From Chitinophaga niabensis (GTDB lineage: Bacteria; Bacteroidota; Bacteroidia; Chitinophagales; Chitinophagaceae): a stretch of DNA of 64,000 bases. Numbering within the stretch: the first letter of the stretch is position 1; every line of letters begins with the position of its first letter. The position numbers were made by a program, and so were the translations under genes. The notes under the pieces are model-generated. The model was not told the DNA's origin, made no database searches, and saw only the letters and a list, made by a program, of their open reading frames with translations. Where the stretch lies: the NCBI RefSeq assembly GCF_900129465.1, contig NZ_FSRA01000002.1:1798001-1862000 (forward strand), written 5' to 3'. Below, one piece after another: positions 52,530-61,735 of the stretch.

Positions 52530-52877
52530 CTATTTTACCCTTCCCATAACAAGCCTGCTCATGCCTGCTCTTCTATTGCTGCAGGTGTCATTCACAGGTT
52601 GGAACCGCAGGGAATCGGTCCCGCTGAAATAGTTGATCTTATATACACCTTGCGCACCATCACAGGCGTTATCCGTAAAAGTGAGTATATCACCTTCCAG
52701 CGTATATTTACCGGTAACAAATGGTTTCTTATTCACATAACCTTCAAACGTATTGTCCTTTTTAAAGACCAAACCGGTTACATTTCCATTTGGAGCGGGA
52801 GCGGATTCCCATCTTCCTGTAAGTTTGTTTTCCCCTATGAACAATAGGGATACGAGAGCAATCAGTACTGTTTTCAT
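52530..52877 (-). CDS. small exported lipocalin-like protein
   Basis: 115 residues with a signal peptide (about 1-15). The mature part starts LTGRWESAPAPNGN and runs through alternating strands (LVFKKDNTFEGYV, GKYTLEGDILTFTD), suggesting a small beta-barrel related to lipocalin-like DUFs. Two Cys (DNACDGAQG, NDTCSNRR) could form a disulfide. I do not recognise the family. It lies between the peroxidase and the DUF1772-like gene with 4-5 nt gaps. Confidence 0.65.
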   Translation of the reverse strand: MKTVLIALVSLLFIGENKLTGRWESAPAPNGNVTGLVFKKDNTFEGYVNKKPFVTGKYTLEGDILTFTDNACDGAQGVYKINYFSGTDSLRFQPVNDTCSNRRAGMSRLVMGRVK

Positions 52878-52881
52878 GTGT

Positions 52882-53361
52882 TTATTTTTTTCTTGACCAT
52901 ACAGAGATCACCACCAATACAAAAGTGCCGATCATCAGAAGGAGCCTGATGTTAAAAGCCTGGATCACTTTTATCTTTATCTGCTGCACATTAGCAGGCA
53001 GGTTATTCAGGTCCCAGCTTTGTATAAGCCTGTTAAGTGGGTGATTTACATTGAGGGTGAATGCGATGTCCCCTACTGCAACAAAAAAGGCAGACAACAT
53101 CAGCCAGAAGGAGGGAGACCGCCATTCTTTAAAGAGCAGGATGGTGCTGATCATAAGGGAACTTAAAAGGAGCGGGCCAAATACAGGCATCCTCGCGCCC
53201 ATGAAATTATCTATCTGTTGCCAGTATTCCGCAAAGCTGCGGTCGCTTAGTTTCACCATAGCCGGGTTGCCTCCCATGGCCGTAAAAAATCCAATACCTC
53301 CGGAAAGGCCGGATAAGAAAATGGTGATGCTGAGGCTTAACTCAATCCATTTGCTATTCAT
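52882..53361 (-). CDS. DUF1772-like membrane protein
   Basis: 159 residues with four membrane helices. The N-terminal helix with GIGFFTAMGGNPAM and the loop SFAEYWQQIDNFMGARMPVFGP fit the DUF1772 (anthrone oxygenase-like) family. Bacterial members have no proven reaction. It is downstream of a cupin gene by 12 nt; DUF1772 and cupin proteins often occur together, so they may act on the same small aromatic or reactive compound. Confidence 0.82.
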   Translation of the reverse strand: MNSKWIELSLSITIFLSGLSGGIGFFTAMGGNPAMVKLSDRSFAEYWQQIDNFMGARMPVFGPLLLSSLMISTILLFKEWRSPSFWLMLSAFFVAVGDIAFTLNVNHPLNRLIQSWDLNNLPANVQQIKIKVIQAFNIRLLLMIGTFVLVVISVWSRKK

Positions 53362-53373
53362 TATTTGGGGGTT

Positions 53374-53913
53374 TTATTTACAGTATTTAAGGATCAATGC
53401 TTTGTCAACTCCTTTCCGCTTTGCTTTTTTAGCCAGATAGGAGAGCAGAGGCCTAAGCACAGAAAAGAACCCACTTGGATATGAGTTTCCCATATCCATG
53501 ATCAAAGCAGCTGCTATCAGGCTTTTAGGCATTCCTTTTTTATCGGTCCGCCCATCTGTTGCCAGTCCATAGGCAATCCGCAACGCATGTTCCATTCCTT
53601 CATGCCCCGGGCTGAACTTTATATGGAAAGTGATCTCCTCTGTACCTGGATTGAAAAAATTATGTACTTCTCCGATGGGTACCGTATATTCTTCTCCCGG
53701 TTCCAGGTAGATCTCTTCATGACGCAGCCGTAATCCCAGGATGCCTTTTACGGCAATGAACGTTTCTGTGAATGCCGTATGGTAATGTGGCGGGTTCCCG
53801 CCTCCGGGCAATAATGTCAGTTCTCCCAGTGAGAATTCGTGGCCGGTTTCTGCTGATGTTTTAAGGAACGTGACGGTGTCCTTGTAAATGGGGTTAATGA
53901 TCGTTCGTTGCAT
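53374..53913 (-). CDS. cupin domain protein
   Basis: 179 residues. The cupin motif 1 reads GGGNPPHYHTAFTETF, with two His and one Glu as possible metal ligands, and motif 2 is VPIGEVHNFFNPG. A helical C-terminal tail (about 120-179) follows. It is the first gene of the minus-strand operon reaching to 49990 and is divergent from the PAS-LuxR gene. The intergenic region of 262 nt carries four ATCCCCA half-sites. Confidence 0.85.
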   Translation of the reverse strand: MQRTIINPIYKDTVTFLKTSAETGHEFSLGELTLLPGGGNPPHYHTAFTETFIAVKGILGLRLRHEEIYLEPGEEYTVPIGEVHNFFNPGTEEITFHIKFSPGHEGMEHALRIAYGLATDGRTDKKGMPKSLIAAALIMDMGNSYPSGFFSVLRPLLSYLAKKAKRKGVDKALILKYCK

Positions 53914-54071
53914 AGTTCTCGTTTGTTTTTTTGGGGTGTACCAAACCTGCGGGCAGACAGCGCCCTGTTATCTTTTACGCCGTCTGCCGTGCAGGCGTGG
54001 TTTTCTATACCTAACCTTCCATGCACAAAATTACCGGTGGAACAAGCCCTGTACAATGGTATATTTATACC

Positions 54072-54127
54072 ATCCCCATATCCCCAGGTTTGGGGATTGC
54101 CGGGGAAAAACAATGGGGATAGTTTTG
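54072..54127 (+). promoter_or_regulatory. promoter with four half-sites, PAS-LuxR/cupin intergenic region
   Basis: TTG (54097-54099) and TAGTTTTG (54120-54127), 20 nt apart, fit the promoter consensus. Four copies of the half-site ATCCCCA or its complement lie at 54072-54078, 54080-54086, 54091-54097 and 54114-54120. The middle two form a palindrome with a 4-nt spacer. The sites overlap the -33 element and touch the -7 box, consistent with control of the luxR-like gene and perhaps the divergent operon. Confidence 0.5.
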
Positions 54128-54175
54128 TTTTTTCCGGAAGGACCTACTTATTTATAAAACTTCAACCGCGACCCC

Positions 54176-54955
54176 ATGCATACCCCACTTTCTCTCGCAA
54201 GGAGAACAAACAACATTATTGCATATGTGACAAACCCTGCTCGTTTGGAGCAGGAAGACATTCATGAGGAGATCATGCATACCCTTCAGAACCTTCAGAA
54301 GATCTTCCCCAGCTGGGTGATCTGTACCTGCAGGTTCATGCACCAGGGCTTTTTCTATGTAAGCGATAACGCCCGCGAGCTGCTTGGTGTGGACACGGCA
54401 TCGCTGGCAAACGCTTTGGAGGTAGAGGCATATTTCAGCCGCATGCACCATGCAGATATCGAAGATTATAGCAGAGGCCTCCAGGTTGTAAGTGAAATAT
54501 ACCAGGAGGAAGATCCGGAGGAGCGCCATAAACTTCGTTTCGTATTTAACTACCGGATGCGTCACCCGGACGGCAGATATATTCATCTGCATGATGAAAA
54601 GGCCATGCTTCGCATCAGGGATAATTTGAGCCTCTACTATATGTTGCTTCGTGATATCAGTCACGAAACACCTTTTACAGGCGTTAAAATGACCTGTTAT
54701 AAGGAAGGGAAAAAGCTGAGCGGATTTAACGCATCTGCCGAAGCAGCCAGCCAGCTTTCTCCAAGAGAGCATGAACTATTGCCGCTGATGAAACAGGGGT
54801 TTTCTACCAAAGAGATCGCAGGAATACTGGGTATCAGCCACAACACAGTTCGCAACATGAGGCAGAAGTTGTTTCAGAAGTTCCAGGTGAACAATGCCAT
54901 TGAGCTCCTGAACAGATCTGCTGTTATGGATGCCCAAGGCTTCCCTTCAACTTAA
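54176..54955 (+). CDS. PAS-domain LuxR-type transcriptional regulator
   Basis: 259 residues. A PAS-like domain (about 40-165; FFYVSDNARELLGVD, FNYRMRHPDGRYIHLHDE) is followed by a LuxR-type helix-turn-helix (about 193-245; LSPREHELLPLMKQG, STKEIAGILGISHNTVRNM). Probably a redox or small-molecule sensor that binds DNA directly. It is divergent from the cupin operon, and the ATCCCCA sites between them are its likely targets. Its 3' end overlaps the convergent peptidase gene by 32 nt. Confidence 0.88.
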   Translation: MHTPLSLARRTNNIIAYVTNPARLEQEDIHEEIMHTLQNLQKIFPSWVICTCRFMHQGFFYVSDNARELLGVDTASLANALEVEAYFSRMHHADIEDYSRGLQVVSEIYQEEDPEERHKLRFVFNYRMRHPDGRYIHLHDEKAMLRIRDNLSLYYMLLRDISHETPFTGVKMTCYKEGKKLSGFNASAEAASQLSPREHELLPLMKQGFSTKEIAGILGISHNTVRNMRQKLFQKFQVNNAIELLNRSAVMDAQGFPST

Positions 54956-57104
54956 AATCCGGATGCCCGCATTGCCACAATGCAAATGCAATTACATCCG
55001 TATACCTTTCCGCTGCGATCACTTTATCCTCCGTACGGTGCCCGGCCCTGTAATTAACAGACAGCAACACTGGTTTACCGGATGTGGATGACTGTTGCAA
55101 TGCTGCAGCAAACTTAGCCGTTTCCCATGCTGCGACCCGAGGATCGTTCATGCCCACTGTAGTAAGAACAGCGGGGTACGCCACTCCTTTTTTAACATGA
55201 TGGTAACTATCCATTTCCAATAGCCCCAGGTATTCTGTACTGTCTTTGATTGTACCAAATTCTCTTGCATTATTAGGGCCATTGGGAGCCAGTTCAGCGC
55301 GTAGCATATTATTCAATCCCACTTCACTGATACCAGCTGCAAAAAGGTCCGGCCGTTCTGTAATTGCACGCCCAACCGTGATGCCACCAGCGCTGGCGCC
55401 ATGTGCAGCTATCCGTTTAGAAGAAGTATATTTTTTATCAATAAGATACTCCGTGCAGGAGATAAGATCTTTCCATGTATTAGGTTTGGTGTTCTTAAAT
55501 CCTGCCTGTCGCCAGGTATTCCCTTTTTCTCCCCCGCCACGTACATGCGCAATGGCTACCACCATACCTTTATTGACCATGGCAATGAAGGCGGGATGAA
55601 AGAAAGGACGTGTACTGATGCCATAACTCCCATATCCACTGACCAGGCAGGGGGCTGTGCCGTTTTTCCTTACATCTTTCCTGTAAAATATGGAGAGCGG
55701 TATCAGAACACCATCATGCCCTTCAGCGTTTACTTCTTCCACTATAATATCTTCACTGCCGGGAATAGGAGTGCCTGTTTCAAAACTGCTCCTGCTCAAA
55801 CGAACCTGCTCATCTATGTCAAATTTGGTTGGAGGCATCACCCAGGAGGAGATCTCTACAATGCAATCGTTCCTGAGTGGATTGGTAAGTGTTACATTGA
55901 TGGTGCCTTTTAGGGGAAGGGGAATAGCAGATAGTTTTCCGCTGGCTATATCATATCGCCGCAAAGTATTGTTTACACCATCCGAATAAGTGAGCAGCAG
56001 ATGATCTTTGCTCATGCTTACCTTTTCCAGCGGTTGTGTGTTTTCCGGTATGATCACTTTTGCATGCTGCACATCAGGGATTGTAACACTTGTTTGCATT
56101 ACCCTGAAATTATCTGCGTTCTGATGGGATAGGAAAAAGATCTGATCTCCTTTGAGGTGGATACTTTTAATGCCATCTTCGATCTTTGTAACCTGTTTCC
56201 AGTGTATCTGCGATTTGAACATTTCAGATACAGGCGCAATGAATGATTTAAATTCATCCAGCACAGAGCCCGCATAAGCGATCATATACCTGTTATCATC
56301 CGAAATATCCATCCACAGTATATCCCGTGGCTCAAGGTCTATACCCGGAGCGGTGGCTTTTGAGAAGATCTCCCGGTCCCTGCTTTCATCTGTTCCTATG
56401 GTGTGATAGAACACTTTTGTGTGAAGCAGCATATTACTGTCATTCACATTATCGCTGATATTCCTGGTGTAGAGGAACCCCTTATTATCATTCGTCCAGC
56501 GGGATATGCCGAACCAGGATGGATACAGCACTTCGGGAAAGAGTTTTTGCGTCTCCACTTCAATGATCCGGATTGCAGATAATTCTTTTCCATTCTCACA
56601 TAAACCGAAGGCCAGTTTCTTCCCATCATCCGATGGAAGGAAGAACGTAACCTCTATACTTTTTCCCATGGAGAAGGTACCCGGATCAACCAGGAGCTTT
56701 TCTGTTCCATTTCGGCCATCCCGGTAACAGATCACAGGTACGGGTAATTCCGGGTTTTCCTTTTTGTAAAAGAAGCGGTTGCTCCTTTCATAGATCTCTG
56801 CATTACTCGTTAATCTGCCGGGTCTGGACAGGTTATACAATTGCAATATCTCTTCCCGCAATGCAGCTCTTCCTGTTATGCTATCCAGCCATTGATGCGT
56901 GAGCGCACCCTGCGCTTTAAACCATTGCTGTGTTTCCGCATGGCCCATATCTTCCAGCCAGCGGTAAGGATCTGCGATCGTTGTACCGAAATAATTATCA
57001 GTTACTGCTACCTGTTTGGTAGCGGGGTATTTGTATTGGGCACTAACAACAGCGCAGGGAAGCACCCAGGCTACTACAATAAAAAAACGTTTCATCATAC
57101 CCAA
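54924..57104 (-). CDS. prolyl oligopeptidase family serine peptidase (S9A)
   Basis: 726 residues with a signal peptide (about 1-22). The N-terminal propeller and C-terminal alpha/beta-hydrolase domain are complete. Catalytic Ser is about residue 571 in HGASAGGITVGR, Asp about 654 in GMNDPRVAAW, His about 689 in RAGHRTED. It would cleave proline-containing peptides in the periplasm. The active-site sequence GASAGG differs from the common GGSNGG, but Ser is kept. It sits 44 nt after the ABC exporter genes and may be co-transcribed. Confidence 0.92.
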   Translation of the reverse strand: MGMMKRFFIVVAWVLPCAVVSAQYKYPATKQVAVTDNYFGTTIADPYRWLEDMGHAETQQWFKAQGALTHQWLDSITGRAALREEILQLYNLSRPGRLTSNAEIYERSNRFFYKKENPELPVPVICYRDGRNGTEKLLVDPGTFSMGKSIEVTFFLPSDDGKKLAFGLCENGKELSAIRIIEVETQKLFPEVLYPSWFGISRWTNDNKGFLYTRNISDNVNDSNMLLHTKVFYHTIGTDESRDREIFSKATAPGIDLEPRDILWMDISDDNRYMIAYAGSVLDEFKSFIAPVSEMFKSQIHWKQVTKIEDGIKSIHLKGDQIFFLSHQNADNFRVMQTSVTIPDVQHAKVIIPENTQPLEKVSMSKDHLLLTYSDGVNNTLRRYDIASGKLSAIPLPLKGTINVTLTNPLRNDCIVEISSWVMPPTKFDIDEQVRLSRSSFETGTPIPGSEDIIVEEVNAEGHDGVLIPLSIFYRKDVRKNGTAPCLVSGYGSYGISTRPFFHPAFIAMVNKGMVVAIAHVRGGGEKGNTWRQAGFKNTKPNTWKDLISCTEYLIDKKYTSSKRIAAHGASAGGITVGRAITERPDLFAAGISEVGLNNMLRAELAPNGPNNAREFGTIKDSTEYLGLLEMDSYHHVKKGVAYPAVLTTVGMNDPRVAAWETAKFAAALQQSSTSGKPVLLSVNYRAGHRTEDKVIAAERYTDVIAFALWQCGHPDFKLKGSLGHP

Positions 57105-57148
57105 AACTACTATGGGTACAAAGTGTGATCAATAGTAGATTAGTACCA

Positions 57149-58915
57149 TCAGCTTTCCCGCTTTTCATGCAGCAGCATATTCACTGCATGATCAAGAGAT
57201 CCTGCCCGTTGTACTTCACCGGCATTTACAAAATAGATCTCGTCTGCATTCTCAATTGTATTTAACCGGTGTGCAATGATCACACGGGTAGTTTCTGCAG
57301 GCAGGTTCTTTAGGATGTTTTCCAGTAATTGTTCTGTTACTGTATCAATGTTGGCAGTAGCTTCATCCAGTATCAGTAGTTCTGGTTTCCGCAGGATGGC
57401 ACGGATAAAAACAATCAGTTGTTTCTGTCCGAGGCTGATGGCATCGCCACTGGCCAGCACTGGTGTTTCCAACCCATTTTCAAAACGGGATAACAGGCTG
57501 TCCAGGTTGGATTCCCCTAACACGGCAATCAGTTGCTCATTAGAATGATCTTTATATTGTTCATTGCCATAAAGGATATTATCGCGAATGGTGCCACTGA
57601 AGAGGAAAGGCTCCTGCAGAATGAAACCTATCTTCGCACTGCGTTCTGAAGGTTCATAGGTACGGAGGTCTTTTCCATGCAGTAATACAGTACCCTGCGT
57701 AGGATCATATAACCTGGCCATTAAAGAGGCCGTAGTAGTTTTACCGCCACCGGTAGGTCCTACGAATGCATAAGTTTTACCGCGTTCCAGTTGAAGATTT
57801 ACATGATGCAGCACGGCCTTTCCATCCGGGTAAGCAAAATGTACATCCTGGAAGGATAGTACAGCGCCATTGCCGGTAATGCTTTTAGCAGCAGGCAGTG
57901 TTTCCAGGTTGGATTCCATGGAAAGTATTTCCGCTATCCTGTCCCAGCCAGCCAGCGCTACCTGGAAGTTGGCCCATAAGGCCGCCAGCTGACGGATAGG
58001 GTTGTAGAAATTGGTCACATAAGCAAGGAAGCTGATCAGCAGCCCCACAGTGAAGTCTCCTGCTGATATCATATAAATACCATAGACCAGTACGGTCATT
58101 TGCGCAATATGTGCAGAGAACCCAAACACCGGCATAAAGATATTATTAGCCAAACCTGCCCCAATGGCTGTTTTATAGTTCTTAACGTTCGCTTCTTCAA
58201 ATCGTTTCCTGAAATAGTCGCGGCGGTTGAAAGCAATGATCACCTTGAAATTATTCAGGCTTTCCTGTATCTCGGAACTCAGGCCACCGGTGCTTTTCAT
58301 ATTATCTGCGTTCCTGCGTCTTACCCAGGGAGAGATCAGCCGGGTAAAAACCAAAAGTAGTAATGCTGGTACTAAAGACGCAGCACCTAAACGGAAATTG
58401 ATAGACAGCAGGAAGATACCTGCACCCACCATCATAAAGATACTGCTGGAAAACTGTATCAGCGACTGCGAGAAGAACTGGTTCACTTTTTCCGTATCGT
58501 TATTGATGCGGGAAATTAGATCGCCGGTTTTATTCTGGTTAAAGAAAGCCACAGGCAGTTCCTGCAATTTTCCGAAAACGGCGTTGCGCAGATTGTATAA
58601 CATGCGCTGGCCAATACTGCCCATCAATCTGCCCTGCAGGTAATTGGCGCCGAATGCGATGAGGTACATCACCAGCAAGATGCCACAGATCACCAGTACC
58701 CCGGAGTATTGTTTGTTCTGAATGTAATGGTCGATCGTATACCCTGCGAGTACGGGGCCTGAAAGGTTTAGCACTGAACTCACCATCACAGCCAGGAATG
58801 CACGCAGCAGGTTTTTCTGCTCTGCACCCAGGAACTGGTAAAGCTTTTTCAACGCTGCCCACGACTTAGGTTTCTTCGAAGGGTCGTTGTTTGGTTTATT
58901 CAGGTTGTAATTCAT
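57149..58915 (-). CDS. ABC exporter half-transporter, consensus-catalytic subunit
   Basis: 588 residues: six membrane helices then an NBD. Walker A GPTGGGKTT, Walker B plus catalytic Glu LLILDEATANID (E518) and H549 in IIAHRLNT are canonical, but the signature reads ISLGQKQ (493-499) rather than LSGGQ. The gene overlaps the next one by 20 nt with ATG 58915 (MNYNLNKPNN) and forms a heterodimer with it. The complementary defects in the two subunits match heterodimeric exporters with one degenerate ATP site, such as TM287/288 and LmrCD. Probably exports a drug or lipid. Confidence 0.9.
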   Translation of the reverse strand: MNYNLNKPNNDPSKKPKSWAALKKLYQFLGAEQKNLLRAFLAVMVSSVLNLSGPVLAGYTIDHYIQNKQYSGVLVICGILLVMYLIAFGANYLQGRLMGSIGQRMLYNLRNAVFGKLQELPVAFFNQNKTGDLISRINNDTEKVNQFFSQSLIQFSSSIFMMVGAGIFLLSINFRLGAASLVPALLLLVFTRLISPWVRRRNADNMKSTGGLSSEIQESLNNFKVIIAFNRRDYFRKRFEEANVKNYKTAIGAGLANNIFMPVFGFSAHIAQMTVLVYGIYMISAGDFTVGLLISFLAYVTNFYNPIRQLAALWANFQVALAGWDRIAEILSMESNLETLPAAKSITGNGAVLSFQDVHFAYPDGKAVLHHVNLQLERGKTYAFVGPTGGGKTTTASLMARLYDPTQGTVLLHGKDLRTYEPSERSAKIGFILQEPFLFSGTIRDNILYGNEQYKDHSNEQLIAVLGESNLDSLLSRFENGLETPVLASGDAISLGQKQLIVFIRAILRKPELLILDEATANIDTVTEQLLENILKNLPAETTRVIIAHRLNTIENADEIYFVNAGEVQRAGSLDHAVNMLLHEKRES

Positions 58916-60650
58916 AATGGCTTGTACTGCGTTGTGATTGATAGATCTGCACATATTCAGGGCAGGTTTGCATCAGTTCGGGATGTGTGCCTTTAGCCAC
59001 CAGTTCTCCTTCCATCAGCAATATGATCTGATCATACTGCTCTACATCCGCGATCTTTTGTGTAACAGAAAGCAACGTGATCCCGGGGTAATTACGTGCT
59101 ACATTTTCCAGGATATGTTGTTCTGTGTTTTTATCCACCCTGGCCGTGAAATCGTCCAGCAATAATATTTTCGGTTGAATGGCCAGTGCCCGTGCCAGCA
59201 TAATGCGTTGCTTCTGTCCACCGGAAAGACTGGTACCCCGTTCAGAAACGATCGTGTTCAATTGTTCAGGAAGGGATAGTACAAAATTTTTCAGTGCGGC
59301 TGTTTCGATCGCCTTATCCATCGCTTCTTCCGTAACGTTTTCATTAAACGCGATGTTCTCCCGCAGGCTGATATTGAAAATGATGCTGTCCTGGAATACC
59401 AGCCCTACCTGCTGATGTAATGTTTCTTTCTTGTATTCGTTGATATCCCTGCCGTCATAAGTGATCCTGCCGGAACCTGGTTTCACCAGGTTGGTGAGCA
59501 GATACAGTAATTGTGTTTTACCGGCTGCAGTAGGACCAATGATCGCCGTTCTTGATCCGGCCTTGATGGAAAAGGAAACATCTTTCAGCACAAACTTTTG
59601 CCCATACTGAAGAGAAATGTTCTCCAGGGCAATATCTCCTTTGAGTGTATCTGTAAGCGTACCCGGTTCAACAGGGTCTGGTGTGGACAGTATACTTTGT
59701 ATACGTTGATAAGAAGCGCCCGCCTGTGCAATCACATTGCTCATGAAACCAATTAATATGATCGGGAAAATGAGCATGGATAAATAACCGTTAAATGCAG
59801 CAAGGTCACCCAGGCTCATAGTACCCGTGATCACAAAGTGACCACCCAGTGCCAGGATAGACAGGGTAGCCATACTCGCTGAAAACCAGATCACCGGTAT
59901 CAGTAACGAAAACAGGCGCATAATGGAAAGACCTATGTTTCGTGCATCCTTGCTCGCTACCATGAATTTGTCGTACTCCGGCTGCTGTGCATTCAATACC
60001 CTTATGAGCGCTGCTCCCAGTATACTTTCTGTGATCACCCTGTTCAGCCAGTCTATTGCTTCACGCCCTTTCATATACAGGCCCCTTACTTTTTTCAGGA
60101 TCAGGTAAAATGCCGTACCGATCATGGGAATGATCATCAATACAACCAGTGCCAGTGCCCAGTCTATCGTAAACAACAATATACTGGCACCAATGATAAT
60201 GAACAGGGAAGAAGCGATGGACACAATGGCCATCGATACGAACATCTTGATGGAATCTATATCTGCCGTGAAGTTCGTCAGCAAACGGGAAGGATTGGTT
60301 TCCTGTATGTAGGCATAACTCTGCCGGGAGATCCGTTCACTCAGCCGGGTACGCAGGTCCCTGGCTACCAGCTCTGAAGCATAGGTTTGCACCAGGCTTT
60401 GCAGCCAGGCAAAGATGAACACAAAGATCCCTGTCAGCGAGAATTGAATGATGATCGTTCTCAGCGTCAGCTGCCCTTTTTCTATAGCATCTATGCCATG
60501 AGAAATGATCTTTGGGATCACCAGGTTCAGACCATTGCTGAGTATGGCCAATAGAATAAGGAGTATGATCAGCTTTTTATATGGCTTCACAAGCCCCATC
60601 AGCCCGGGAGGCTTTTTGTGGGCATGGTCTTTTCCGTTAGCTTTTTTCAT
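58896..60650 (-). CDS. ABC exporter half-transporter, degenerate-site subunit
   Basis: 584 residues with six membrane helices and one NBD. Walker A is GPTAAGKTQ, the signature LSGGQKQR is canonical, but the Walker B Glu is replaced by Asp (ILLLDDFTARVD, D500) and the H-loop His by Gln (VTQK, Q531), so it should bind but hardly hydrolyse ATP at its own site. Its start MKKANGKDHAHKK is at 60650, divergent from an AraC regulator. It pairs with the gene just downstream. Confidence 0.9.
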   Translation of the reverse strand: MKKANGKDHAHKKPPGLMGLVKPYKKLIILLILLAILSNGLNLVIPKIISHGIDAIEKGQLTLRTIIIQFSLTGIFVFIFAWLQSLVQTYASELVARDLRTRLSERISRQSYAYIQETNPSRLLTNFTADIDSIKMFVSMAIVSIASSLFIIIGASILLFTIDWALALVVLMIIPMIGTAFYLILKKVRGLYMKGREAIDWLNRVITESILGAALIRVLNAQQPEYDKFMVASKDARNIGLSIMRLFSLLIPVIWFSASMATLSILALGGHFVITGTMSLGDLAAFNGYLSMLIFPIILIGFMSNVIAQAGASYQRIQSILSTPDPVEPGTLTDTLKGDIALENISLQYGQKFVLKDVSFSIKAGSRTAIIGPTAAGKTQLLYLLTNLVKPGSGRITYDGRDINEYKKETLHQQVGLVFQDSIIFNISLRENIAFNENVTEEAMDKAIETAALKNFVLSLPEQLNTIVSERGTSLSGGQKQRIMLARALAIQPKILLLDDFTARVDKNTEQHILENVARNYPGITLLSVTQKIADVEQYDQIILLMEGELVAKGTHPELMQTCPEYVQIYQSQRSTSHYELQPE

Positions 60651-60788
60651 TTGATCGGACGGTTGTATGGACGAAGGGGGAAAAAAATGGGTTTAAAGTT
60701 CGTGAATTTTTACGGAAAAAGGCAGTAAAATGACGTACAGGCTTGGTAAAATGACCAGTCCCATTAGTAAATCTTATCTTTAGCCCCG

Positions 60789-61640
60789 ATGAAATTAGCC
60801 ATTACAGACCCAAAAACCGGTGGCGACCTCCTGTTGCTGACAGATGAACAGGATTTTGACCGCCTTTTTTATACGCGCGACCGGCTGAAGAAGTATTTCA
60901 CGATAGCCTGGAACTGCGGTGAAAAACAAACCGTTACCATAGACGGTGAAGAACACGATTTTAAGTCCCATACCATCATGCCCCTGATGTTCGACCAGTC
61001 CTTTTACTTTGAACGGGCGGCAGATATCATAGCCTGGCAGTTTAACCGTGAATTCTATTGCATTGTTGACCATGATGCAGAAGTAAGCTGTGTAGGGTTT
61101 TTATTCGGCATGGCCAATCCGTTATTTATACACCTGGATGAAGAGGCGCAGTATAAAATGCAGTTGCTGCTGGATATTTTCAAAGAAGAATTGAGAACGA
61201 AGGATAATATACAAGGTGAAATGCTGATGGTATTGCTAAAAAGACTGATCATTATGATCACAAAATGGGCAAGATCAGAGCATATCCCTGATCCCAGGTT
61301 ACATGACGAGCGGCTGGACCTGTTCCGGAAGTTTAACTTACTGGTGGAGGGGAGCTTCCGCTCAGAGCATTCCGTGAATTACTATGCCCAATGTTTGAAT
61401 AAGTCTCCTAAAACATTAGCCAATGTTTTTGCGTTATACAATCAGCAAACCCCATTACAGGTGATCCAGGGAAGGATCATCATAGAAGCTAAACGGTTAT
61501 TATACTATACCAAAAAGTCCGTGAAGCAGATCACCTACGAGCTGGGTTTCGAAGATCCGGCCTATTTCAGCAACTTTTTCAGGAAACATACGGCTTTATC
61601 CCCCCTCGAATTCAGGAACAAGGATGGGAACGGGAAATAA
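60789..61640 (+). CDS. AraC family transcriptional regulator
   Basis: 283 residues. The C-terminal AraC HTH pair (about 195-280; NYYAQCLNKSPKTLANVF, VKQITYELGFEDPAYFSNFF, RKHTALSPLEFR) is clear. The N-terminal part (about 1-120) resembles a cupin-like sensor. It is divergent from the ABC exporter, a common layout in which the regulator controls efflux, so that is a reasonable inference. Upstream TATCTTTA (60775-60782) is one base off the -7 consensus. Confidence 0.88.
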   Translation: MKLAITDPKTGGDLLLLTDEQDFDRLFYTRDRLKKYFTIAWNCGEKQTVTIDGEEHDFKSHTIMPLMFDQSFYFERAADIIAWQFNREFYCIVDHDAEVSCVGFLFGMANPLFIHLDEEAQYKMQLLLDIFKEELRTKDNIQGEMLMVLLKRLIIMITKWARSEHIPDPRLHDERLDLFRKFNLLVEGSFRSEHSVNYYAQCLNKSPKTLANVFALYNQQTPLQVIQGRIIIEAKRLLYYTKKSVKQITYELGFEDPAYFSNFFRKHTALSPLEFRNKDGNGK

Positions 61641-61735
61641 TTACAATACTCCGGGAAGTATCCACATTTTTCAAGACCCTTTCCCATCGCACCTTTGTAT
61701 TGTTGATGCAGCATAAAAACATCAGCACCTGAAAA

